DNA of 6,382 nucleotides from Methanobrevibacter sp. (GTDB taxonomy: Archaea; Methanobacteriota; Methanobacteria; Methanobacteriales; Methanobacteriaceae), in the NCBI GenBank assembly GCA_017646885.1, contig JAGCLR010000262.1, forward strand, positions 1 to 6,382, given 5' to 3'. The notes below the pieces were generated by a model. It searched no databases. It was not told where the DNA came from and saw only the letters and a list, made by a program, of their open reading frames with translations. Both the position numbers and the translations under genes were made by a program. Positions 1 to 6,208 of the stretch are shown here, piece after piece. Each line of letters opens with the position of its first letter. Within the stretch, counting starts at the first letter, position 1.

Positions 1-149
1 ATTATGTTCATTATTTTTATAAAATATTGAATAATCAATTAGGATAGAGAATTGAAATTTATTAGTATTTAAAAAAAATTATGATATAATTGAAAACTGA
101 ACAAAATAGACAATGAAAAAAATGAAAGTTTAAAAAAAAGTAAAAATAG

Positions 150-185
150 TTAAAAAAAAAGTAGTATAGGGAAGAAATACCCTAT
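150..185 (-). terminator. Distal hairpin plus oligo-T terminator after nifB
   Basis: On the minus strand the sequence forms a 6-bp stem, ATAGGG paired with CCCTAT (plus-strand arms 166-171 and 180-185), with an 8-base loop. It is followed in the direction of nifB transcription by a run of nine T (plus-strand A at 152-160) and then further T runs at 142-146 and 132-139. Archaeal RNA polymerase terminates mainly at oligo-T runs, so the T tracts are the stronger evidence and the hairpin is supporting. It is the second of two such signals behind nifB. The same bases contain a 13-base near-palindrome that recurs upstream of mmp3, so a regulatory role is an alternative. Confidence 0.6.
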
Positions 186-217
186 TTAAAAATAAAAATT
201 TTTCACTTAAAAGTGAG
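186..217 (-). terminator. Proximal terminator overlapping the nifB stop codon
   Basis: TCACT (203-207) pairs with AGTGA (212-216), and the stem can extend inward to TCACTT/AAGTGA with a two-base loop. The nifB stop codon (207-209) lies inside it. Downstream on the minus strand are two runs of five T (plus-strand A at 194-198 and 188-192). It is short and weaker than the distal signal, and the two together would give tandem termination. Confidence 0.45.
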
Positions 218-1097
218 ACTGAGGAGCATTTCCTAAGTGATGGTCTTTGTGTTTCTTTCCCGGAATTCCATAAGCATCTGCTCTGCATTGAGTACATGCT
301 CTGAATACTGGAAGATACTCTTCTACATCACTACGTGCCTTTTCAATCTCTCCACATCCAGGTCTTGGATAATCCGCCATCTTGTTTAATGGAATGAGTG
401 GCAAGACATTTATCAAATCTGCACCGCATTCTTTAACAGTCTTGGCGATTTCAACGATATGATCATCATTCAATCCAGGAATAAGAACTATATTGACTTT
501 TACAACTACACCGAGATCAGTGATTTTCTTGATTCCTTCCAATTGGTTTCTGGAAAGGATTTCAGCAGCTTCAAGTCCTTTGTAAGCTTTTCCTTCATAA
601 ACAATGAATCCGTTGATTTCCTTTAGGATTTCAGGATCAACAGCATTGACAGTTACAGTTACAGTATTGACACCGAGCTCTGCAATTCTTTCAGCATATT
701 TTGGAAGCAAGAGACCATTTGTACTCATACATTTGATTAAATCCGGCTTCACTTCATTGATCTTTTCAAAGAATTCAAATGTAGCTTCATTTGCAAGTGA
801 ATCACCAGGCCCTGCAACACCTACAACAGTGATTGCACTGTCTTCAGTTACTTTCAATACATGCTCTACAGCTGCATCAGCATCCATAATGGAACCTGCA
901 ACACCAGGCCTGTCTTCTTCAGTATTAATTGATCTTATACAGAAATTACATCCAATATTACATTTTGGAGCAATAGGCACATGAACTCTACCTACCTTAT
1001 CATGCAATTTTTCATTGTAGCATGGATGCACTTTTGTAATGTGTGCAAATTTTGCACCTTTATGACTTCCCCCACAGCTAATATCTTTTTTAGTCAT
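207..1097 (-). CDS. nifB: NifB, radical SAM [8Fe-9S-C] cluster (NifB-co) synthase
   Basis: The 296-residue protein is NifB, the radical SAM enzyme that fuses two [4Fe-4S] clusters and inserts a SAM-derived carbide to make NifB-co (L-cluster). Visible motifs in order are HPCYNEK (24-30), the SAM-cluster motif CNIGCNFC (C46, C50, C53), DRPGV (62-66), GVAGPGDSLAN (93-103), KCMSTNGL with C123 (122-129), VKVNIVLIPGLND and CTQCRADA (C268, C271). H24, C26, C123, C268 and C271 are candidate ligands for the two precursor clusters. It lacks the C-terminal NifX-like domain of many bacterial NifBs, as is usual in methanogens, and ends in a His/Lys-rich tail. The start is supported by GAGGT (1104-1108) six bases upstream. 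No nitrogenase gene is in the window. The neighbours on the same strand are MCR-related marker genes, which suggests service to MCR activation. One cysteine usually found just before the ESRPGV motif is absent. Confidence 0.95.
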   Translation of the reverse strand: MTKKDISCGGSHKGAKFAHITKVHPCYNEKLHDKVGRVHVPIAPKCNIGCNFCIRSINTEEDRPGVAGSIMDADAAVEHVLKVTEDSAITVVGVAGPGDSLANEATFEFFEKINEVKPDLIKCMSTNGLLLPKYAERIAELGVNTVTVTVNAVDPEILKEINGFIVYEGKAYKGLEAAEILSRNQLEGIKKITDLGVVVKVNIVLIPGLNDDHIVEIAKTVKECGADLINVLPLIPLNKMADYPRPGCGEIEKARSDVEEYLPVFRACTQCRADAYGIPGKKHKDHHLGNAPQSHF

Positions 1098-1169
1098 AGT
1101 ATTACCTCAACACAATATTTTAAACATTTATACATATTAAATTTATTTTATAATCAACAATCGATAAAA

Positions 1170-1182
1170 CTTTATAAATATT
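1170..1182 (-). promoter_or_regulatory. Candidate nifB promoter (TATA box)
   Basis: The minus strand reads TATTTATAAA at 1180-1171, close to the archaeal TATA consensus. Initiation about 25 bases downstream would give a leader of roughly 45-50 bases that includes the GAGGT ribosome binding site at 1104-1108. A second TATA-like element (TATAAATG, 1132-1125) would start transcription too close to the start codon to include that site, so it is less likely. The region is very A/T-rich and chance matches are common. Confidence 0.35.
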
Positions 1183-1354
1183 TTAATTCAATAAAATCTT
1201 ATAAATTTTCATACATTTTCTTTAATTCTATTCTTATGGTTATAACTATTGTTATTGAATATATAGTATTTAAAGATTTCTATTTATTTTTAAACTATAC
1301 GAACAAAAATCTGAAATAAACGAACTGTTTTTGATAAATTGTTGAAATCAATGC

Positions 1355-1379
1355 AAAAAACTAAAACAAACTTAAAAAA
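1355..1379 (-). terminator. Probable oligo-T terminator of the mmp operon
   Basis: About 50-75 bases after the mmp17 stop, the minus strand carries two runs of six T (plus-strand A at 1374-1379 and 1355-1360), with further T-rich sequence around them. There is no strong hairpin. T runs alone suffice for archaeal termination, so this is a plausible operon end, but readthrough into nifB cannot be excluded. Confidence 0.4.
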
Positions 1380-1430
1380 TAAAGAAATTAGATCAATTAT
1401 AAATCAAAATATTATAATCAATCCATAAAT

Positions 1431-1997
1431 TTAATCCCAAGTTTTTGGAGTATTCAATTCTACAATATACTCTTCAGCCTTTTCAACCCATTCATCCTTA
1501 ATCAATTCATCAGTAGCTATGACAGATACAATATCATCACGGGAAATGTCTTTCATTATCTTGAATCCTTCAGGAACTATTCTGAATATTGCATCATAAA
1601 TCCTTCTCTTAAGGTTTTCATGAGGGTCATCTACAACCAAATCAGACACTTCATGTTCCCCTTTCATGTGAATGACATATCTGCTTGGCTGATGAACGTT
1701 TTCCCTACCGTTGGTTTTCCAAAGGGTTCTTAGAATATTTGGAAGATAGTTCTCATCATCTATTAAAACAACAGTGGTATCATCATCCGCTTCATAATTA
1801 ACTTTAGCAACTTCCTTTAATGTAATGTGCTTTGAAGTCTTTCTCATCTTTATAGCTATAATGAAGCATACTTCATCTGGATTAACATAAGCGCGCATGT
1901 CATCAATTGAAGGCGGCAAGACCAAATCCTGGAAGATTTGCCTAATGATCATATCGTAGACTTTTGCTCCTTCAGGGTCATTTGATTCAATATACAT
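1431..1997 (-). CDS. mmp17: Methanogenesis marker protein 17 (MCR activation complex subunit)
   Basis: The 188-residue protein matches the methanogen-specific marker 17 family in length and in conserved stretches such as KVYDMIIRQIFQDL (12-25), YVNPDEVCFIIAIKM (37-51), LRTLWKTNGREN (89-100) and QPSRYVIHMKG (103-113). It has no signal peptide or membrane segment and looks cytoplasmic. It has one cysteine, C44, so it could contribute at most one thiolate to a metal cluster. Mmp17 co-purifies with McrC, Mmp3, Mmp7 and component A2 in the ATP-dependent MCR activation complex of Methanococcus maripaludis (recalled literature). It is the last gene of the operon, 50 bases after mmp15, with a weak site (AAGTGAT) before its ATG. 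That spacer also contains a hairpin followed by T residues. Family assignment rests on recognition of sequence and context. Confidence 0.86.
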   Translation of the reverse strand: MYIESNDPEGAKVYDMIIRQIFQDLVLPPSIDDMRAYVNPDEVCFIIAIKMRKTSKHITLKEVAKVNYEADDDTTVVLIDDENYLPNILRTLWKTNGRENVHQPSRYVIHMKGEHEVSDLVVDDPHENLKRRIYDAIFRIVPEGFKIMKDISRDDIVSVIATDELIKDEWVEKAEEYIVELNTPKTWD

Positions 1998-2022
1998 ATA
2001 ATCACTTCTTTAAAGGTAATAG

Positions 2023-2043
2023 AAAAAAGCTTGATTTAAGCTT
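2023..2043 (-). terminator. Weak hairpin plus T run between mmp15 and mmp17
   Basis: On the minus strand AAGCTT, five bases (AAATC) and AAGCTT form a 6-bp stem (plus-strand arms 2027-2032 and 2038-2043). T residues follow at once, giving a run of six T that starts in the stem (plus-strand A at 2023-2028). This resembles a weak intrinsic terminator or attenuator, or a processing site inside the operon. The stem has only two G-C pairs, so it may be inconsequential. Confidence 0.3.
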
Positions 2044-2047
2044 AAAT

Positions 2048-3283
2048 CTATCCATGTCTATTTCCCATACCAGATACAAGCAATGCTGCACCTACTGCAC
2101 CAATATGCTGTGAGTATTCAGGTACGATAACTTCAATTCCACCTAAGGTTTCACTTACTGCTTCAACAAGTCCGGAAATTAAACTGGTACCACCTACTTG
2201 GATTAAAGGTTCACGAATGTCAATTTCCTGCAATTGCTGTTCATAAACTTGTTCTGATACAGAGTGACATGCAGCAGCTGCTACATCTGCCTTAGACCCT
2301 CCAGCAGCAAGAGTGGTTACCAAGTCTTGAATACCGAATACAATACAGTAGGAGTTAAGCATAGCCTTTCTCCAGTCACCTTGCACAGCAAGAGGTCCAA
2401 GTTCTGTGATATCCACATCCAATCTACGGGAAGTCATATCCAGGAATCTTCCAGATGCACCTGCACAGATACCACCCATAGTGAAGTTGTCAGGAATACC
2501 ATTGTTTACGGTAATTACCTTGTTATCCATACCACCTATATCAAGTACAGTAGCTTCTCCTTTTTGGCAATCTGCTAAGTATACTGCACCTTTTGCGTTT
2601 ACAGACAATTCCTCTTGGATAAGTTCTGCTCCAAATTCCTGACCCATGGTAAACCTACCGTAACCGGTAGTTCCTATGCCGTCAACATCATCCCATTTGT
2701 AGCCAGTACCTTCAAATGCTTCTGCAGCTGCAGTTTGAGCAGATGCAATGATGTCTTTGGTGGAAGTCCAACCGGTTCCGATAACCTTGTTGTTTTCCAT
2801 AAGAACTGCCTTTGTGGTTGTTGAACCTGAGTCAAGTCCAAGGGTAAGTCCTTCTTGCTTTTCACGAGCAAGAATGCTTCTACGTGTAACAGTGGTAGCC
2901 AATGCTTCCATACGGATAAAGAGCTCATCAGCTTTTGTCCTTTCAGTGAAGGAATATGTTACTACTGGAATACGTGTATTGTTTTGAATGAAACGTCTTA
3001 CTTCATTTCTTACAAGTGCTCCTTCCGCACATCTGAAACAGGTAGCAATGAATACTGCATCAGGTTTGCATTTTCCTTCTACAATGGACATTGCCCTTGC
3101 AATCATAAGCTTTAAGCTTGAACTTTGAGCAGAGAAACCGAATTTCTCATAAGCTTCATTAATGTAATCCAAATCAATTTCAGGAAGAATAATTTCTGCT
3201 CCAAATTTTAAAGCTGCCTTTTCAATTTCCTTTTGAATACCACTATATTCGGTACCGCAAGAAACCAATGCAATTTGTACCAT
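2048..3283 (-). CDS. mmp15: Methanogenesis marker protein 15, HgdC/BcrA-type ATPase
   Basis: The C-terminal part, from about residue 145, is an ASKHA-fold activator ATPase like HgdC, BadF and BcrA, which drive electrons to very low potential with ATP. It has the phosphate loop [12 protein letters not shown] (149-160), GIGTTGYGR (202-210), [12 protein letters not shown] (246-257), [13 protein letters not shown] (270-282) and NSYCIVFG (310-317). C273 and C313 match the two cysteines by which HgdC-type dimers hold a bridging [4Fe-4S] cluster. The N-terminal 140 residues resemble the end of an HgdB-like dehydratase/reductase subunit, with ATCFRCAEG (C82, C85) and IRMEAL. The start is taken at 3283 (411 residues). 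AAAGGAGG lies eight bases upstream and one base separates it from the mmp5 stop. The upstream ATG at 3307 would add eight residues, overlap mmp5 and bypass that site. The substrate is unknown, and the protein is cytoplasmic. Confidence 0.92.
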   Translation of the reverse strand: MVQIALVSCGTEYSGIQKEIEKAALKFGAEIILPEIDLDYINEAYEKFGFSAQSSSLKLMIARAMSIVEGKCKPDAVFIATCFRCAEGALVRNEVRRFIQNNTRIPVVTYSFTERTKADELFIRMEALATTVTRRSILAREKQEGLTLGLDSGSTTTKAVLMENNKVIGTGWTSTKDIIASAQTAAAEAFEGTGYKWDDVDGIGTTGYGRFTMGQEFGAELIQEELSVNAKGAVYLADCQKGEATVLDIGGMDNKVITVNNGIPDNFTMGGICAGASGRFLDMTSRRLDVDITELGPLAVQGDWRKAMLNSYCIVFGIQDLVTTLAAGGSKADVAAAACHSVSEQVYEQQLQEIDIREPLIQVGGTSLISGLVEAVSETLGGIEVIVPEYSQHIGAVGAALLVSGMGNRHG

Positions 3284-3284
3284 T

Positions 3285-3791
3285 TTATTTTCCTCCTTTA
3301 TTTCCAATTGGTTCTCCTAAAACATCACTGTCTCCTTCCAAGTCTCCTCCGCCACCAGGCAAGGAATCAAGGAATTCCATGATTTGATTTACCATAAGTC
3401 TTGTTCCGTCTTCATCATCAGGGTAAACCACTTCCAAGACAGGTATGTCTTTTTTACGTAAACAGAAAATAGATAGTTCATTTGTTCTTGCACAACCTAC
3501 ACAACCAAAGCCAAATGGAGCACCATCAACAATAATTGCTGCTTCTGCTGCATCTATAAGAGGCCCAATAATGGACATTCTTCCACGAACTCCTGAAGGC
3601 ACTTCAATAGCTGCGTATTTTAATCCGTTAATTGGATCTTCTTCTGTAATGTTCATTGGAGGAGAATCAATCTCCGGATCTTTGATCTTTTGTCTTATTT
3701 GTTTTTGAAGAGCTAAAGGAGTGTGACCTTTTCTCTCAATCAAGTCAGCTAAAACCAGTGAATTTGGTGGATAAATAGCTACTTTTACCAT
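3285..3791 (-). CDS. mmp5: Methanogenesis marker protein 5
   Basis: The 168-residue protein matches the methanogen-specific marker 5 family. Recognisable stretches are the N-terminal [19 protein letters not shown] (2-20), [12 protein letters not shown] (38-49), [16 protein letters not shown] (58-73) and a cysteine motif [13 protein letters not shown] (94-106), where C97 and C100 form a CxxC. C110 follows shortly after. The cluster could bind a metal or iron-sulfur centre or carry a persulfide, but no function is established. The last 24 residues are Gly/Asp-rich and probably disordered. This tail also encodes the ribosome binding site of mmp15. GAGGAT (3798-3803) precedes the ATG by six bases. 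Co-operonic position with mmp6 and mmp15 suggests a shared role in maturing or activating MCR or its cofactor, which is inference only. Confidence 0.88.
   Translation of the reverse strand: MVKVAIYPPNSLVLADLIERKGHTPLALQKQIRQKIKDPEIDSPPMNITEEDPINGLKYAAIEVPSGVRGRMSIIGPLIDAAEAAIIVDGAPFGFGCVGCARTNELSIFCLRKKDIPVLEVVYPDDEDGTRLMVNQIMEFLDSLPGGGGDLEGDSDVLGEPIGNKGGK
3292..3299 (-). promoter_or_regulatory. Ribosome binding site that decides the mmp15 start
   Basis: The minus strand reads AAAGGAGG inside the last codons of mmp5, eight bases before the ATG at 3283. The mmp5 stop codon (3285-3287) lies between the site and the ATG, so a ribosome finishing mmp5 is positioned to start mmp15. This supports the shorter mmp15 start and translational coupling. 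Confidence 0.8.
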
Positions 3792-3849
3792 AATATCATC
3801 CTCATAATTATAATTAGAAAGTAAATATCTAATCCAAATTTACCCTCTA

Positions 3850-4329
3850 TTATTTATCATCCTCTTTTTTATTTTCTTCTTCTTCTAAAATCTCTTTGAA
3901 GTAATCAACAGAAACAGGTTCTTTCTTTTCTATTTCCACTTCTCTTGGATTCTTTAAAGCTTCTCCAACATAATCAAGAATTCTGAATTCCTTTTCCATT
4001 TGGTGGAAACCTTCTCTTGGTCCGTATCTGTGACCTCTGCATCTTCTTGGGTCACCTGGAGCAAAACCTCTTTCCTTTGTAAAAATTCCATAAGGGTCTA
4101 ATTTACGGAGTTCACGAATAGCTTCTCTCACATATTCATCCTTTCCACTAATCATAGCCCCATAACAAGTCCATTTGATTGTAATAGGCAAATTCAACAT
4201 ATGAAGGAAGTTTACAACCTCACTTTCACTTACATTTGCTTTTGAACTTAAAATGATCATCCTTGTTGAAACTTCTGGATCCATATCCTCTTTACCTAAA
4301 TCTGGAGTTATACATAAATTTGCAGGCAT
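3850..4329 (-). CDS. mmp6: Methanogenesis marker protein 6
   Basis: The protein (159 residues from this start) matches the methanogen-specific marker 6 family. Conserved-looking stretches are [18 protein letters not shown] (22-39), [11 protein letters not shown] (42-52), [20 protein letters not shown] (74-93) and [19 protein letters not shown] (94-112). It has cysteines at 6, 55 and 97. The tail from about residue 130 is rich in Glu, Lys and Asp and probably flexible. There is no membrane segment. The function is unknown. The start at 4329 is chosen because AGGAGG (4337-4342) sits seven bases upstream of it. The upstream ATG at 4335 would be only one base from that site. The gene lies 11 bases after mmp3, and its ribosome binding site overlaps the mmp3 stop codon. 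Fifty-eight bases separate it from mmp5. Confidence 0.87.
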   Translation of the reverse strand: MPANLCITPDLGKEDMDPEVSTRMIILSSKANVSESEVVNFLHMLNLPITIKWTCYGAMISGKDEYVREAIRELRKLDPYGIFTKERGFAPGDPRRCRGHRYGPREGFHQMEKEFRILDYVGEALKNPREVEIEKKEPVSVDYFKEILEEEENKKEDDK

Positions 4330-4336
4330 AATCATT

Positions 4337-4342
4337 CCTCCT
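4337..4342 (-). promoter_or_regulatory. Ribosome binding site of mmp6 overlapping the mmp3 stop
   Basis: The minus strand AGGAGG shares bases with the mmp3 TAG stop (4341-4343). Spacing is seven bases to the ATG at 4329 and one base to the ATG at 4335, which favours the inner start. The arrangement implies translational coupling of mmp3 and mmp6. Confidence 0.75.
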
Positions 4343-5894
4343 AATCATCATCCTCGTATACTTCATGAATATAAAGAGTGCTTCCGTCTTTAAGCTTGTT
4401 CAAGCCTTCAATGTTTCCAACAACTTCACCGACAACATTTGTAGCTGAGAACGGTTCACCAGTAGGTCCAAAGTCAGTTGTGTCGACAGTCCTTATACCG
4501 ATAAGACCTACATTCTTCTTGGACATGTTGGTTACCCCTATCTCTCCAGCCTTCATAAGATCCTCTGGATTGTTTTCAGGAATAAGTCCCTTGGATTCAT
4601 CGTTATCACCATTGAACATGAACATGTTCATGTCAGGCACTGCAAAGTAAACCTTCAAAGTTCCTACTGGCTTTTCTGCAAGACCAGTGATTTTCTCAAG
4701 ATACCATCTGGTTCTTGGAGCCTTATCAGTCAATTTGACATTAAGGAGCTCATCGCTTGCAATACCAAAGGTAGTTACTTCACCGGATTCAATGATACCG
4801 ACAGTGCTTTCAGGCTCTTGAGTTACGATAATTGCATCGTCATCATCATTACCTGTTCTTGCATGATTGATGCCTAAGGCTTTAAGTTTTTCCTCTGCCT
4901 CTTTTTGAGTCATCATCATAAGCATGATTCTGTCAGGACTGCTTCTAACTGTAATGACATCCCCTTCTTTTGCTATGTCAAACAATTCCATACCTTGCTT
5001 GACAGTAGCTAAATTGGTGTGGGTTTCAGCTCTTACTCTGTCTTCTCTATAAATGTAAACTCTACCTTTACCGAATCCATCATTTCTCAAGGTAACTGTT
5101 CCTCTTTTACGTTCTGTTATCTCTTCTTTCTCCTTAGTTAAACCAGTCAATTCATAGAACCCTACAAATGAGTTGGATTCAAAGCTGACTTCTATCTTGT
5201 TATTTCTAATGAGTGAAAACAAGTGTTCAACAGATTTAGGTGAATTGAAGTTAGGTTCAAAAAGAACATAGGTGAACAATTGATTTCCTTCCTCTAAAAC
5301 CTCATCCAAATTGGAACCTCCAGTACTGTCCTTAACGGTACTGCGCTCAATTACAGGTTCAATCGCTAGGATCTCATCATCATCAGTTAAGGAGAATAAT
5401 GTTTTCCTTCCACCTATAACCCTTGCAAAGACTCCACGGTCGCTGTATTTTGGAACACCATAAACATTCTTGTGGTCATCCTTAACAAAGATTATGTGAG
5501 TAGCCTCAGCTGAAAATCCGGATAAGCTAATCAAGACCTCATTGTCGAAATATGCAAATTCATCATGTGAAGGTTCAAAATTAGAACTTACAGGACCTAT
5601 AGCAACTTCATTAGATGTTTCCCAACGGACATTATTAGAGATAAACTGAGAATAGTTTTCCTTGAAGAAATCAGTTAAAGGTTGTGATTTTTCAGAAACT
5701 TCCAATTCGATGAGAATACTTCCTTTAGGTGTTTTGATCTTATACTTGAGGATATTGCTTTGTATTTCGCTTTCTCCCTTGATAAGACAAACGATACTTC
5801 CTTTCTTGTAAGGAGCATTTGAAATTTCAATTGCATCCTTTATGGTAGAACCTTCAGGAATATCCACATCTTCTCCATTAATTTTAATTAGCAT
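4341..5894 (-). CDS. mmp3: Methanogenesis marker protein 3 (MCR activation complex subunit)
   Basis: The 517-residue protein has the length and architecture of marker 3 (formerly UPF0288). Residues 1-65 look like a ubiquitin/ThiS-type beta-grasp domain ([18 protein letters not shown], 5-22). Two cyclophilin-like parts follow. One is near 110-185, with [13 protein letters not shown] (154-166). The other is near 360-515, with FGPTGEPF (475-482) and NVVGEVVG (486-493). Between them lies an all-beta segment with ITVRSSPD (314-321). C36 is the only cysteine, so the protein itself is unlikely to hold an iron-sulfur cluster alone. Mmp3 co-purifies with the ATP-driven MCR activation complex in Methanococcus maripaludis (recalled), and a scaffold role is plausible. 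Prolyl isomerase activity is sometimes assigned but not shown. The start has GAGG (5902-5905) seven bases upstream. This is the first gene of the operon. Confidence 0.9.
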   Translation of the reverse strand: MLIKINGEDVDIPEGSTIKDAIEISNAPYKKGSIVCLIKGESEIQSNILKYKIKTPKGSILIELEVSEKSQPLTDFFKENYSQFISNNVRWETSNEVAIGPVSSNFEPSHDEFAYFDNEVLISLSGFSAEATHIIFVKDDHKNVYGVPKYSDRGVFARVIGGRKTLFSLTDDDEILAIEPVIERSTVKDSTGGSNLDEVLEEGNQLFTYVLFEPNFNSPKSVEHLFSLIRNNKIEVSFESNSFVGFYELTGLTKEKEEITERKRGTVTLRNDGFGKGRVYIYREDRVRAETHTNLATVKQGMELFDIAKEGDVITVRSSPDRIMLMMMTQKEAEEKLKALGINHARTGNDDDDAIIVTQEPESTVGIIESGEVTTFGIASDELLNVKLTDKAPRTRWYLEKITGLAEKPVGTLKVYFAVPDMNMFMFNGDNDESKGLIPENNPEDLMKAGEIGVTNMSKKNVGLIGIRTVDTTDFGPTGEPFSATNVVGEVVGNIEGLNKLKDGSTLYIHEVYEDDD

Positions 5895-5982
5895 AGGCTT
5901 GCCTCTTTTTTCAATAAAATAATAATCATCAAATTATAAAACAAGAGTAAATTTGAATCGAAAAAATATTAAAAAAATACCC

Positions 5983-5995
5983 TATTTTATAAATT
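5983..5995 (-). promoter_or_regulatory. Candidate promoter of the mmp3-mmp17 operon
   Basis: The minus strand reads AATTTATAAAAT (5995-5984), a good archaeal TATA-like element. Initiation about 25 bases downstream would fall near 5960, giving a leader of around 65 bases with the mmp3 ribosome binding site at 5902-5905. Other TATA-like sequences occur at 5998-6010 because the region is extremely A/T-rich. A 13-base near-palindrome (5975-5987) overlaps the downstream edge, where archaeal repressors often bind. Confidence 0.4.
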
Positions 5996-6110
5996 GAATA
6001 TATTTATATTTTTAATAATATAAAATAGTTTTTAAAATAATTTAAGATAATAAAAAAAGAGTTAGAAATAATAAAAATTACTCATATATTTGGTGGGAAT
6101 AAAATAGAAG

Positions 6111-6142
6111 ATGAATAAAAAATAAAATGAATAAAAAATAAA
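6111..6142. repeat. Two-copy 16-base tandem repeat
   Basis: ATGAATAAAAAATAAA occurs twice in direct succession (6111-6126 and 6127-6142), followed by a degenerate A-rich stretch. It lies in the gap between the ABC transporter gene and the mmp operon. On the minus strand it gives T-rich sequence downstream of the transporter gene, and it is most likely slippage in A/T-rich DNA. Confidence 0.75.
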
Positions 6143-6161
6143 AATGAAAAAAACAATAATG

Positions 6162-6208
6162 AAAAAAAAATAGAAAATCAGTAAATTCTAGTTATTCATA
6201 GAATTTAC
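6162..6208 (-). terminator. Hairpin plus oligo-T terminator of the ABC ATPase gene
   Basis: A perfect 10-bp inverted repeat, GTAAATTCTA (6181-6190) with TAGAATTTAC (6199-6208), and an 8-base loop overlaps the last codons and the stop of the ATPase gene. After ten bases the minus strand has a run of nine T (plus-strand A at 6162-6170), then a run of seven T (6147-6153). This is the clearest hairpin in the window. It should separate transporter transcription from the mmp operon downstream on the same strand. Confidence 0.7.

Larger units (their letters stand above)
1098..1430. other. A/T-rich intergenic region between mmp17 and nifB
   Basis: These 333 bases separate mmp17 from nifB. The part nearest mmp17 carries T runs on the minus strand that probably end the mmp operon. 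The part nearest nifB carries TATA-like elements and the nifB ribosome binding site. An open frame on the plus strand crosses this region, but its translation is a Phe/Tyr/Ile/Asn-rich product of A/T-rich DNA and is not credible. I see no RNA gene. An mmp7 gene is not present here. Confidence 0.6.

Noticed and set aside
1..206. Possible gene, small RNA or CRISPR sequence at the left edge
   Set aside because: The sequence is A/T-rich with no long frame, no spaced repeats and no tRNA-like structure. Apart from the terminators and a possible leftward TATA box near 13-29, nothing can be supported.
604..984. Plus-strand open frame antisense to nifB
   Set aside because: It lies wholly inside a well-supported gene on the other strand, and the translation is Ser/Thr/Pro-rich shadow sequence.
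207..1097. Reading nifB as evidence of nitrogen fixation
   Set aside because: No nitrogenase structural or assembly gene is in the window, and methanogens commonly carry nifB without nitrogenase.
981..1319. Plus-strand open frame of 112 codons spanning the nifB start and the intergenic gap
   Set aside because: Its first part is antisense to nifB and the rest is Phe/Tyr/Ile/Asn-rich translation of A/T-rich DNA, with no ribosome binding site and no family resemblance.
2264..3115. Several plus-strand and one minus-strand open frames within mmp15
   Set aside because: All are out-of-frame shadows of the HgdC-type gene, whose motifs run unbroken through the region.
3284..3307. Upstream ATG (3307) as the start of mmp15
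   Set aside because: It would overlap mmp5 by 23 bases and ignore the AAAGGAGG site placed eight bases before the ATG at 3283.
4330..4335. Upstream ATG (4335) as the start of mmp6
   Set aside because: It is one base from the AGGAGG site, too close for initiation, while the ATG at 4329 has a seven-base spacing.
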